A DNA stretch of 20,855 nucleotides from assembly GCA_019747165.1 (NCBI GenBank), contig JAIERC010000457.1, positions 1 through 20,855 on the forward strand. The letters are read 5' to 3'. The stretch comes from Sphingomonas sp. GTDB taxonomy: Bacteria; Pseudomonadota; Alphaproteobacteria; Sphingomonadales; Sphingomonadaceae. Below are positions 1-7,290 of this stretch, in pieces; position 1 is the stretch's first letter; each line of letters opens with the position of its first letter. The notes under the pieces were generated by a model. The model worked only from the letters and a program-made list of their open reading frames with translations, ran no database searches and was not told the DNA's origin. The translations under genes were made by a program, and so were the position numbers.

Positions 1-800
1 GGTTGGGGCTCGAGGCATCGGGTGTAATCACCGCCATAGGCAAGGATGTGACTGGCTTCGCGCTGGGCGACCGGGTCGCGACCTTCGGCCCGCAGCGCGG
101 CGCCTATGCCACCGAGCGCAATCTGCCTGCTGGTGCACTGTTTAAACTGCCCGACACGATCGATTTCGATACCGCCGCCGCTGCGCTGCTGAAGGGCTGC
201 ACTGCCGAGTTCCTTGCTGAACGTGCCGCGACGGTGAACCCGGGCGACTGGGTGTTGGTGCACGCGGCCGCCGGCGGGGTCGGACTGATCCTGGTCCAGT
301 GGCTAAAGGCCCTTGGTGCAAACGTAATCGGCACCGTCGGCAGCGCAGACAAAGCGGCACTGGCCAGCGCGGCGGGGGCGGCGGAGATCATCCTCTACCG
401 CGATGAGGATATTGCGCAGCGGGTGCGCGCCATCACCGGTGGCGCGGGCGTGCGGGTGACCTATGACGGGATCGGCCAAGCAACCTGGAACGCCTCGCTC
501 GATTCGACCGGGCGGCGTGGGATCATCATCAGCTATGGCAATGCCGATGCGCCAGTGACGGGGGTGGCGCTGGGCATCCTCGCCACCAAGGGTTCGCTCT
601 ACAATACCCGGCCCACGCTGTTCGATTACTACGTCACGCCCGATGAGCGCGCGGGAGGCGCGGCGCGGCTGTGGGAGATGATTACGAGCGGCAAGGTGAA
701 GGTGACGATCGGCCAGCGCTATCCGCTGGAGGAAGCGGCGCAGGCGCATCGCGACCTTGAGGGGCGCGAGACGCACGGGTCGACACTGCTGATCCCGTAG
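1..800 (+). CDS. NADPH:quinone oxidoreductase (MDR family), 5' end missing
   Basis: Zinc-independent medium-chain dehydrogenase/reductase of the quinone oxidoreductase (QOR/zeta-crystallin) type, expected to reduce quinones or enones with NADPH in the cytoplasm. The visible part begins at GLEASGVI, a motif normally about 60 residues into this family, so the reading frame runs in from upstream of the window and the TTG at base 3 is not a real start. The nucleotide-binding AAGGVG motif lies near residue 90 of the visible part (HAAAGGVGL), followed by the expected helix and GATEII-like strand. The C-terminus (TIGQRYPLEEAAQAHRDLEGRETHGSTLLIP) is complete and typical. It converges on the VOC gene with 26 bases between the stops, so it is unlikely to be co-regulated with the leftward operon. 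Family assignment is firm; the substrate is unknown. Confidence 0.88.
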   Translation, partial: LGLEASGVITAIGKDVTGFALGDRVATFGPQRGAYATERNLPAGALFKLPDTIDFDTAAAALLKGCTAEFLAERAATVNPGDWVLVHAAAGGVGLILVQWLKALGANVIGTVGSADKAALASAAGAAEIILYRDEDIAQRVRAITGGAGVRVTYDGIGQATWNASLDSTGRRGIIISYGNADAPVTGVALGILATKGSLYNTRPTLFDYYVTPDERAGGAARLWEMITSGKVKVTIGQRYPLEEAAQAHRDLEGRETHGSTLLIP

Positions 801-826
801 AGCACCGTGCCAAAAAAAGTGATCCC

Positions 827-1729
827 CTAACCAATCTCGACCAGTTCGAGCAATTCACCGGCTGGGCCGATGACGGTGGCGGCGCGGCGGTCGGCATAAA
901 AGGCACCCGATCGGATGACCGGTGGCGTGATGAAATCAAGCCCTGGGCGATCAAGCGAGTCCACCGCGAGTGTGACCATGGCATTACCCGGCGGCAGCAT
1001 CCCCTCCCCCGTCTTCCGCACGGTTGCGACAGCGGGATAATCATCGATCTCAACGATCGGTAGCCGCCCCTTTTGGGCCATGCTGAGCGAGGTCATATGG
1101 GTATCGGGCAGGCCGAACGCCTTGTTGATCATCGTATAGGGAATCGTATAGCCGCCGCCCTCTTCGAGCCCCAGCCGTTCCGCATACCAAGCCATTGTCG
1201 CGGCACGATCGGGTGTGGCGAGGATGACGATGAAGAGATGATCGACCGGGGAATTGGCGGGCGGCAGATCAGAGGTCGGCGTGTCCTCGCGCACCTCGTT
1301 GAGATAAATCATCTCGCGGCCCTGCCCCAGCATCTGCATCGCGACGAAATAGGGGAGACCGGGGATTTCCTTGGGCTGGCCGATGATATCGAAACCGCTG
1401 CCCGCGAGCTTGTCGGGCCAGCCGAACACGTCCTGCACCGTGATTTCGAACGCGGCCCAGCCATACGTGCGGGTCGGCACGAAACCGGGATCGAGCGGCT
1501 GCTCCACCAGCCGGACATAGCTCGGCGCGCCGCTCGTGGGGGCAAGCGTGGCGAAAGGCGCGCCGACATTGGCCGGGCTGTCCCAGCTGGCGGCGAGATC
1601 AGCGGGCAACACACCCTGCTCGACCACCGAAAGCCCGAGCCGGTCGCGATAATCGCTGAGACTCGCCGCGACATTGGGCACCGTCGCCAGCCCGCCGATG
1701 ATGCGGCCATGGGTGAGGAAATCGTGCAT
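827..1729 (-). CDS. Two-domain VOC (glyoxalase/dioxygenase fold) protein
   Basis: A 300-residue protein with two VOC modules, a size typical of ring-cleaving dioxygenase-like or glyoxalase-like proteins. The N-terminal half begins RIIGGLATVPNVAASLSDYRDRLGL, where the usual first metal-ligand histidine appears replaced by glycine. The C-terminal half has VDHLFIVILATPDRAATMAWY and ends in GELLELVEIG, so one histidine and one glutamate are kept there. The substrate cannot be read from sequence; lyase, isomerase or dioxygenase activity are all possible. Its ATG shares one base with the TGA of the upstream crotonase gene (TGATG), implying translational coupling and a position as last gene of the leftward operon. 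A VOC protein of comparable context accompanies the itaconate genes of Pseudomonas aeruginosa, which fits the CitE/MaoC/CoA-transferase genes elsewhere in the window. Confidence 0.85.
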   Translation of the reverse strand: MHDFLTHGRIIGGLATVPNVAASLSDYRDRLGLSVVEQGVLPADLAASWDSPANVGAPFATLAPTSGAPSYVRLVEQPLDPGFVPTRTYGWAAFEITVQDVFGWPDKLAGSGFDIIGQPKEIPGLPYFVAMQMLGQGREMIYLNEVREDTPTSDLPPANSPVDHLFIVILATPDRAATMAWYAERLGLEEGGGYTIPYTMINKAFGLPDTHMTSLSMAQKGRLPIVEIDDYPAVATVRKTGEGMLPPGNAMVTLAVDSLDRPGLDFITPPVIRSGAFYADRRAATVIGPAGELLELVEIG

Positions 1730-2475
1730 CAGAATACCGGCTTTCGCTTGGCGAGGAAGGCGCTGACCCCTTCCTCAAAATCAGGCTGGGTGAAGGCATC
1801 GGCGAACAGCGCGTTCGTCTCGGCATCGTCATGCGCTTGCCCGTTGAGGATACGACGAACCATGGCCTTGGCTTCGCGCGCGGTGTGCGGCGAATTGCCG
1901 CTGATGGTTTCCGCCAACGCGACAGGATCATCACCCAGCATATCGATCAATCCGATCCGCAAGGCTTCGTTCGCATCGATCAGCCCGGCGGTGAACAGGA
2001 TGCGCTTGGCTTGCGACGGCCCGACGGCATCGACCAGCAACTTGGTATCGTGGAGCGAATAAACGAGGCCCAATTTGGCCGGCGTGATGCCGAAGCGCGC
2101 GGCGGGGGTAGCGATGCGGATGTCGCAGGCCATCGCCAGCCCACAGCCGCCGCCGACGCAGTCGCCCTCGATAAAAGCGATGACGGGCTTGGGCGCGAGG
2201 GTGAGCTCGATCTGCGCGCGGGCGATGGCGGCCTGATTGGCGGCGCGCCAGGCAGGATCAGTCGCACCGGTGCCGAATTCTGCAATGTCTGCCCCGGCGG
2301 AAAAGGCGCCGGGATCGGCCGCGCGCAAGATCAGCACGCGCACCGTATCGTCAGCCATCGCCTGCGCGATCAGCGGCGGGAATTGCTCCCACATCGCTTG
2401 CGTGATCGCGTTGCGCTTGGCCGCGCGGTCGATGATCAGATGCGCGATGGCGCCGATGGTTTCGAGGCGGAGCAT
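1729..2475 (-). CDS. Crotonase (enoyl-CoA hydratase/isomerase family) lacking the usual catalytic glutamates
   Basis: A 248-residue crotonase-fold protein acting on an acyl-CoA. The oxyanion-hole segments AFSAGADI (residues 57-64) and GDCVGGGCGLAMACD (104-118) are present. At the two positions that normally carry the hydratase glutamates it has glycine (GGGCG where GGGCE is usual) and alanine (GITPAKLG where PExxLG is usual). It is therefore probably not a classical enoyl-CoA hydratase; isomerase, decarboxylase or hydrolase chemistry is possible. The start is the ATG at 2475, preceded five bases upstream by a strong GGAGG that forms the end of the palindromic repeat; the open frame extends further upstream only through that repeat. 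Its stop overlaps the VOC start by one base. Family is certain; the reaction is open. Confidence 0.88.
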   Translation of the reverse strand: MLRLETIGAIAHLIIDRAAKRNAITQAMWEQFPPLIAQAMADDTVRVLILRAADPGAFSAGADIAEFGTGATDPAWRAANQAAIARAQIELTLAPKPVIAFIEGDCVGGGCGLAMACDIRIATPAARFGITPAKLGLVYSLHDTKLLVDAVGPSQAKRILFTAGLIDANEALRIGLIDMLGDDPVALAETISGNSPHTAREAKAMVRRILNGQAHDDAETNALFADAFTQPDFEEGVSAFLAKRKPVF

Positions 2476-2480
2476 TAGTT

Positions 2481-2499
2481 CCTCCCCGGCACGGGGAGG
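2481..2499 (-). promoter_or_regulatory. Repeat-derived hairpin carrying the crotonase ribosome binding site
   Basis: On the mRNA strand the end of repeat copy 1 reads CCTCCCC, a GTGCC loop, then GGGGAGG, followed by AACTA and the crotonase ATG. The GGAGG Shine-Dalgarno sequence (2481-2485) is the 3' arm of this seven-base-pair hairpin, so it could be masked when the hairpin forms. Seen in sequence: the palindrome and the spacing. Inferred: modulation of translation, for example by ribosome traffic from the upstream gene, which stops 15 bases before the repeat. Confidence 0.55.
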
Positions 2500-2605
2500 G
2501 GGACCGCGAAGCGGTGGAGGGGGGCCTCCACTTGCGCGGGGCTTGTGGCCCGCCCCCTCCACCCCGTCGCTTCGCGCCGCGGTCCCCCTCCCCGTGCCGG
2601 GGAGG
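2481..2605. repeat. GC-rich palindromic dispersed repeat, copy 1
   Basis: An imperfect inverted repeat fills almost the whole 145-base gap between the imidase-like gene and the crotonase gene. The left arm (about 2481-2525) and right arm (about 2551-2605) are reverse complements of each other with a short insertion, and each outer end holds a smaller hairpin of CCTCCCC and GGGGAGG around a five-base loop. The centre contains TTGTGGCCCGCCCCCTCC, also present in copy 2 at 5785-5909. In RNA it would form a long stable stem. It resembles the short palindromic elements scattered between genes in many sphingomonad genomes; I cannot say from one window how many copies exist. No protein is encoded. 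Confidence 0.85.
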
Positions 2606-2620
2606 ATTGGGTGTTGGTGC

Positions 2621-3499
2621 TCATGCCGGATCAACCTTGGCGAGATGCTGCGCAATCTCGCGCCGGGTCGCGACCCAGACGCCGTCATGCGCACGGATGT
2701 GCTTCAAAAATTCCTCGAACGCCCAGATGCGCCCCGGTCGGCCGATGATGCGCAAATGCAGGCCAAGCGACATCATCTTGGGATTGCCCTCCATGCCCTC
2801 GCGATAGAGCTGGTCGAAACAGCGACGGGCATAATCAAGCCAGTTGGCGGGGGTATAGGCGGGATCAGTCCACATTTTCATGTCATTGTCGTCAAGCTGA
2901 TAGGGCACGATTGCGATTGGCCTGCCGGAGACGGTGGTGCGATCCCAGAACGGAATATCGCCCGAATAATCGTCCATATGGTAGTCGAACCCCTCCTCGA
3001 TCAGCAGGCGCCTTGTATTGTCGGTGTGGAAATAGCGCGATAGCCAGCCATAGGGCCGCGTGCCGGTGGTCGCTTCGATTGAGGCCACCGCCTTGCGGAT
3101 GAAGTCGCGCTCGGCGGCCTCGTCCATCTTGAACTGGTGGACCCAGCGATAACCGTGGCTGACGGGTTCATGCCCCAGTTCGCGGATTGCGGTGGCGATT
3201 TCGGGATGGTTTTCGAGGCTGAGCGCGGCGACGGTCCAGCTTGCCTTGATATCATGTTCGCGGAGCAGCTTGACAATGCGGGGGGCGCCGGCCTTGATGC
3301 CGTAGAGGTAATTGCTCTCATTGCCGTAATTGCGGATCGGCGACTTGATGTGGATGCCGAGCTCATCGACCGGCTCCATCCCCCGGTCGCCGCGCGCGAC
3401 GGTCATCTCGCTGCCTTCCTCGACATTGACGACAATGCTGAGCGCGATTTTCGCGTGGTTGGGCCAGTCTATGCGTTCTTCGTTCAGCATGGGGCGCAT
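2621..3499 (-). CDS. PuuE-type allantoinase / cyclic imide hydrolase-like protein (polysaccharide deacetylase superfamily)
   Basis: A 292-residue protein of the NodB/polysaccharide deacetylase fold, in the branch that holds PuuE allantoinase and bacterial imidases (cyclic imide hydrolases of roughly 290-310 residues). In place of the metal-binding TFDDG motif it has VVNVEEGSE (residues 23-31), as in the PuuE/imidase group. It also has ELGHEPVSHGYRW (107-119), GTRPYGW near 146-152 and PYQLDDNDMK near 199-208. It probably opens a C-N bond in a small ring (imide, hydantoin-like or ureide) rather than deacetylating a polysaccharide, and it lacks a signal peptide. The ATG at 3499 overlaps the SDR stop (TGATG); a second ATG lies three codons later. 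Adjacency to an amidase fits imide-to-half-amide-to-diacid hydrolysis. Substrate is inference. Confidence 0.85.
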   Translation of the reverse strand: MRPMLNEERIDWPNHAKIALSIVVNVEEGSEMTVARGDRGMEPVDELGIHIKSPIRNYGNESNYLYGIKAGAPRIVKLLREHDIKASWTVAALSLENHPEIATAIRELGHEPVSHGYRWVHQFKMDEAAERDFIRKAVASIEATTGTRPYGWLSRYFHTDNTRRLLIEEGFDYHMDDYSGDIPFWDRTTVSGRPIAIVPYQLDDNDMKMWTDPAYTPANWLDYARRCFDQLYREGMEGNPKMMSLGLHLRIIGRPGRIWAFEEFLKHIRAHDGVWVATRREIAQHLAKVDPA

Positions 3500-4293
3500 C
3501 AGTGCATTTCCTCGCCGCCCGAGACGTTGATCGCCTCGCCGGTCACATAAAAGGCATCGTCGCTGGCGAGCCAAGCGCAGGCAGCCGCGGTGTCACTAGC
3601 CAGGCCGGGGCGGCCCATCGGGTTCTTGGCGGCCATGTTCTTCAGATACGCCTCGACGCTCTCAAAGCCGAGCAGTTTGGAGAAATAGGCGTTTTGTTCG
3701 GCGCCGAGCCCCGTGGTGACGTGATTGGGACAGACCGCGTTGACGGTGATGCCGTGCGCGCCCAGTTCGACAGCACTGGCGCGGGTGAGGCCGACCATCC
3801 CGTGCTTGGAGGACACATAAGCCGGCAGATGGGGGAAGCCGGTCTTGGCAGCTTGCGACGCGATGTTGATGATGCGCCCGCCTTTGCCAACCGCGACCAT
3901 CGCCTTGGCAGCGGCCTGGGTGCAGTAGAAAGCGCCGGAAAGATTGACCGCGATGACCTTGTCCCAATCTTCAGGCACCACCTCCAGAAACGGCTTCATC
4001 ATGAAGCCAATCCCGGCATTGTTGACGAAGATGTCGATGCTGCCGAACGCATCGACCGCACTCTGCACCAGCGCCTGGCACTGAGCAGCAGACGAGACGT
4101 CACAGGCGATGGTGGCGACCGGCGCGCCGCGATCACTCAGTTCCTTAGCCACCGCTTGCGCGGCATCGCCAATCTCATAATCGCTGACGACACAGTTCGC
4201 GCCTTCGTCGGCGAAGCGTTGAAGGATCGCCTGGCCGAGCCCCTTGTCGCGGCCCGATCCGGTGACGACGATGGTCTTGCCGGCGAAACGCAT
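3499..4293 (-). CDS. Short-chain dehydrogenase/reductase (SDR)
   Basis: A 264-residue classical SDR that should oxidise or reduce a hydroxyl/keto group with NAD(P). Visible motifs are the glycine-rich cofactor loop TGSGRDKGLG (residues 11-20), NNAG (91-94), the catalytic serine in INIAS (146) and YVSSK (Tyr159, Lys163). The acidic residue in the SDYE segment after the second strand (residues 37-40) is consistent with NAD preference. I place the start at the ATG at 4293, because this ATG shares one base with the upstream TGA (TGATG), the same coupling used by its neighbours; a GTG one codon earlier is also possible. The carbonyl substrate is unknown, but the gene lies inside the catabolic operon between REDY-like and imidase-like genes. 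Confidence 0.92.
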   Translation of the reverse strand: MRFAGKTIVVTGSGRDKGLGQAILQRFADEGANCVVSDYEIGDAAQAVAKELSDRGAPVATIACDVSSAAQCQALVQSAVDAFGSIDIFVNNAGIGFMMKPFLEVVPEDWDKVIAVNLSGAFYCTQAAAKAMVAVGKGGRIINIASQAAKTGFPHLPAYVSSKHGMVGLTRASAVELGAHGITVNAVCPNHVTTGLGAEQNAYFSKLLGFESVEAYLKNMAAKNPMGRPGLASDTAAACAWLASDDAFYVTGEAINVSGGEEMH

Positions 4294-4598
4294 CACAGAT
4301 CCTCGGTCAGCATGAAGATGGGGTCATCAGCAAAATCGCGAAACGGCGCGGCGAGTGCCTGGAACTCGGGCGTCGTTACGTCGCCAACAAAGGCATCCAT
4401 GCCGGTGATGTCGATCACCTCGACATAATCATATGGGGGCTTGGCGTCCGACCCGAACAGGCCGGTTGCCTTGTGGACCGTGAAGCTGGTCACCGATCCG
4501 AGCGCGTTGACGGCAGGGATGTCGCCATTGCGGGCCCAGGCTTCATAGCTGGCCGGATCGACGCCGGGCTTCAGGTTGAACAGGCAGATGATTCGCAT
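4293..4598 (-). CDS. REDY/HapK-like small protein
   Basis: A 101-residue protein starting MRIICLFNLKPGVDPASYEAWA and ending DFADDPIFMLTEDL, which I recognise as the REDY/HapK type (dimeric alpha-beta barrel fold, named after proteins of prodigiosin gene clusters). No catalytic function is firmly assigned to most members. It has no signal peptide or membrane segment. A good Shine-Dalgarno AAAGGAG lies seven bases before the ATG at 4598. It sits 12 bases after the amidase stop and overlaps the SDR start by one base, so it is clearly an operon member. It may act on or chaperone an intermediate of the pathway; that is inference from context only. Confidence 0.78.
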   Translation of the reverse strand: MRIICLFNLKPGVDPASYEAWARNGDIPAVNALGSVTSFTVHKATGLFGSDAKPPYDYVEVIDITGMDAFVGDVTTPEFQALAAPFRDFADDPIFMLTEDL

Positions 4599-4610
4599 CG
4601 CGGGTCTCCT

Positions 4611-5780
4611 TTAGGGTCGGGGTGGGGCATAACCGTGGATCGTCGCTTCGATCCGGCGGGCGAGCGCGATCAGGCGCGTTTCACTGTGCGGCGGGCCGAC
4701 GAGCTGGACGCTCACTGGTAAATGATCGGCATCGACCCCCGCCGGAATAGCGAGCGCGGGAAGCCCGGCGACACTGGCGATGCTGGTGAAATCCGCCTGC
4801 GTGACGGGTGCGCGCTCGCCGTGGGGGAAGGCCGATTGCGGCGCTGTCGGCATGACGAGGACGCCGTCGTCGCCCAGTGCTGCGACCAGGGCGGCGCGGG
4901 TGCGGGCGATGACATCGGGCGCGGGCGGCAACGCGCCCACGGCTGTCATCACAAACTTCAGCTCGTCTGACACCAGCGGGCCGTGGCGGGCGTTCCCAAG
5001 ATCACCGATCAGTTCGTTCACCGACTCGATCAACCCGGCCATCCGGATCGCCGACAGCGGGTCGTCGAGCCGCAAGGAGTCGGCGGGCAGGCCGATCGCG
5101 CGCAGCACGTGCTGATACCCCGCTTCAACTGCGGGCTGGATCGGCACTTGATCGATATCCGCCAGTGTCAGCAGGCGCGCGAAGGGGGCCTCATCGGTCT
5201 GGCCGGGGGCCATCACCGCCCAGACCCGCGCCAGCAGATCGAGGTCGCGCGCGAGCGGGCCGATGCAATCGAACGCGGTGCCGAGATGGACGAGCCCGTC
5301 ATCGCTCACCGCGCCAAGCGTCGGCTTGAGGCCCCAGATACCGCAATAGGCCGCCGGGATGCGGACCGATCCCAGCGTATCAGTGCCGAGCGCGACATCG
5401 CACAGGCCGGCAGCGACCGCCGCACCACTGGCGCCCGAGGAGCCGCCTGGGGTGTAACCATCACGATGCGGATTATGCGTCCGACCGTAAAAGACGTTGT
5501 CGGTGGTCGCGCCAAGCGCGGCTTCGTGCATGTTGAGGCTGCCGAGGATGATCCCCCCGGCCGCGCGCAGTTGCGCCACGACCGCCGCGTCGCGGGTCGC
5601 GACGATGCCGCGCCGCGTGCCCATGCCGCCGGTCCAGGGGAGCCCCTTGACCGCGATGTTCGATTTGATGCCGATCGTGATGTCGGCCAGCGGCCCATCG
5701 CCGCCCGTGGCGCCCCGGTCCCAATCGACAAAGGCGTTGAGCGGGGCGTTGAGCGCTTCGAGGTCGGTCCAGTCGATCAT
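4611..5780 (-). CDS. Amidase-signature family hydrolase
   Basis: A 389-residue amidase-signature enzyme that hydrolyses a C-N amide bond through a Ser-cisSer-Lys triad. Lys39 (GIKSN), Ser114 (GGSSGAS) and Ser138 (GTDTLGSVRIP) are all present, with spacings of 75 and 24 residues that equal those of the well-studied fatty acid amide hydrolase triad. The N-terminus is short: only 38 residues precede the catalytic lysine, where many relatives have 60 or more. The start ATG at 5780 follows a GAGGGGG supplied by repeat copy 2. The REDY-like gene begins 12 bases after its stop. With the imidase-like protein three genes downstream, a role as half-amidase releasing ammonia is attractive but unproven. 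Confidence 0.9.
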   Translation of the reverse strand: MIDWTDLEALNAPLNAFVDWDRGATGGDGPLADITIGIKSNIAVKGLPWTGGMGTRRGIVATRDAAVVAQLRAAGGIILGSLNMHEAALGATTDNVFYGRTHNPHRDGYTPGGSSGASGAAVAAGLCDVALGTDTLGSVRIPAAYCGIWGLKPTLGAVSDDGLVHLGTAFDCIGPLARDLDLLARVWAVMAPGQTDEAPFARLLTLADIDQVPIQPAVEAGYQHVLRAIGLPADSLRLDDPLSAIRMAGLIESVNELIGDLGNARHGPLVSDELKFVMTAVGALPPAPDVIARTRAALVAALGDDGVLVMPTAPQSAFPHGERAPVTQADFTSIASVAGLPALAIPAGVDADHLPVSVQLVGPPHSETRLIALARRIEATIHGYAPPRP

Positions 5781-5784
5781 CTAA

Positions 5785-5909
5785 ACCCCCTCGGCACGGG
5801 GAGGTGGCAACGCGAAGCGCTGACGGAGGGGGGCTTCCCCAGAAGCTGCGCCTTGTGGCCCGCCCCCTCCACCGTCCTTCGGACGGTCCCCCTCCCCGTG
5901 CCGGGAAGG
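5785..5909. repeat. GC-rich palindromic dispersed repeat, copy 2
   Basis: Second copy of the element seen at 2481-2605, again occupying nearly all of a 145-base gap, here between the acyl-CoA ligase and the amidase. Left arm about 5785-5833 and right arm about 5862-5909 are imperfect reverse complements; the centre shares TTGTGGCCCGCCCCCTCC with copy 1, and the outer ends share CGGCACGGGGAGG. Arms have diverged by several substitutions. Its end lies four bases from the amidase ATG and provides the purine-rich GAGGGGG ahead of it. It is inside a transcription unit, so it would be transcribed as a long hairpin. Confidence 0.83.
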
Positions 5910-5925
5910 ATTTGCGGATCACCCG

Positions 5926-7290
5926 TCACAGCCCGCGCTCGTCGATCAGCCGGATTGGCTTCTGGCGGACATCAATCTGCGTCAGCGTGGCGGTGCCGCC
6001 GGGGGCCTCGAGCGCAATGGCTACCTCGACGCCCAACCCCTGCCGGAGCAGGCTGGCGAGTTCGCCCGCGTCGCTGCCGCCCCGGCTTTCGAGGATTACC
6101 AGCATGTCGTCGCGTTGCGTTGCGGGGTCGCGCACCAGGCGACAGACATATTCACCGGTCAGGTCAGCGCGGTTCTCGATAATCGAACCAATCGCGTGGG
6201 GGAAGACGTTGATGCCGCGCAGCTTGACCATATTGTCACTGCGGCCCTTGAACCCGGCGATCCGCTTAAAGGCCATGCCGGTGGCGTTGGTGCCGGTCAG
6301 TTCGTGCGTGATGTCATGCGTGTTGAAGCGGATGCACGGCGCAATATCGTCCTTGAACAGGCAGGTAACGACCATGTCGCCGGTTTCGCCGACACCGACC
6401 GGCGCACCGGTTTCGACATCAAGCAGCTCCAGATATTGCGCGTCCTCCCAGACATAGAGCCCGTCGCGCTCGGGCCCTTCACCGGCGATGCTGCCGGTAT
6501 CGCCCACGCCGTACCAGTCGAACGCCTTCGCGCCGCCCCAGGCGGCTTCGGTCGCAGCGCGATCCTCAGTGCCAAGGTGACCGCAGATCATGCGGATCTG
6601 CATCTGATCAAGCAGCCCGGTGTCGCGGGCGACCTCGGCGAGCTTGCGGATATAGTCGACAAAGCCGACCAGCACGGTCACGCCGAAATCGGCCATTAGC
6701 TGCACCTGATTAGCCGAGCGCGTCTCGATGCCAGTGCCCGCCGACAGGAAGAGCGAATTGGTGAAATGCGTCACGGCCTCACGGATATAATGGCCACCAT
6801 TGATCATCCCGTGGCCATAAACGGATTGAACCACGTCGCTGGGGGAAAGCCCCTGCCAGCGATACATGCGGCCGACGAGCAGGTTGGTGATTTCGCGCCC
6901 CTTGGGGCCGAAGAGCAAAGGTTGTGGCCGGCCAGTAGTACCGCTTGTCGTATGGAAGATGACCGGATCGACGCCGCGCCCGGCGAAATCGCCATAGGGT
7001 GGCTGGGCAGCGACCGAGGCCATCAGGTCGGTCTTGTCGTAGACGGGCAGCTTGGTGATGTCGGCGAGGCTGCGGATGTCCCCAGGTTCGATGCCTTTCG
7101 CGCCCCAGAGCCGCTGGTAAAAGGGGATGGCCCAGCCGCGGGCCATCAGCCGGGAGAATTGGGCTTCCTGGAGGCTGCGGAGTTCGTCGCGGCTCATCCC
7201 TGTATAGCGCGCGGTGAAGGCGTCGCCGATCGGGTAATCGGCGAGCATCTGTTTAGCGTCAAAGGCTTCAAAATAGGTCGGAAAGGTCAT
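5926..7290 (-). CDS. PaaK-like AMP-forming acyl-CoA ligase
   Basis: A 454-residue member of the adenylate-forming superfamily closest in style to phenylacetate-CoA ligases; it should convert a carboxylate, ATP and CoA to an acyl-CoA. The phosphate-binding motif TTSGTTGRPQP lies at residues 114-124, a WYGVGDTG motif near 259-266, and GRSDNMVKLRGINVFP at 349-364, the hinge region characteristic of PaaK. The C-terminal domain ends QKPIRLIDERGL, with a lysine near the position of the usual late lysine. The ATG at 7290 overlaps the TGA of the upstream MmgE/PrpD gene by four bases (ATGA); the open frame upstream of it is shadow coding. It implies that one acid in the pathway is activated by ATP, in addition to the two CoA-transferases of the other operon. 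Confidence 0.92.
   Translation of the reverse strand: MTFPTYFEAFDAKQMLADYPIGDAFTARYTGMSRDELRSLQEAQFSRLMARGWAIPFYQRLWGAKGIEPGDIRSLADITKLPVYDKTDLMASVAAQPPYGDFAGRGVDPVIFHTTSGTTGRPQPLLFGPKGREITNLLVGRMYRWQGLSPSDVVQSVYGHGMINGGHYIREAVTHFTNSLFLSAGTGIETRSANQVQLMADFGVTVLVGFVDYIRKLAEVARDTGLLDQMQIRMICGHLGTEDRAATEAAWGGAKAFDWYGVGDTGSIAGEGPERDGLYVWEDAQYLELLDVETGAPVGVGETGDMVVTCLFKDDIAPCIRFNTHDITHELTGTNATGMAFKRIAGFKGRSDNMVKLRGINVFPHAIGSIIENRADLTGEYVCRLVRDPATQRDDMLVILESRGGSDAGELASLLRQGLGVEVAIALEAPGGTATLTQIDVRQKPIRLIDERGL

Noticed and set aside
801..826. Possible terminator between the convergent oxidoreductase and VOC genes
   Set aside because: There is a run of seven A residues (812-818) but no convincing stem beside it on either strand.
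1073..2062. Long plus-strand open frame opposite the VOC and crotonase genes, and similar long frames at 4983-6182, 6766-7647 and 14662-15405
   Set aside because: Their composition (rich in Arg, His, Asp, Gly without domains) is that of mirror frames of GC-rich genes; the minus-strand frames contain clear families.
2621..3499. Reading this gene as a true polysaccharide (chitooligosaccharide) deacetylase
   Set aside because: The metal-binding DD motif is replaced by EE in NVEEG, there is no signal peptide, and its motifs fit the PuuE/imidase branch.
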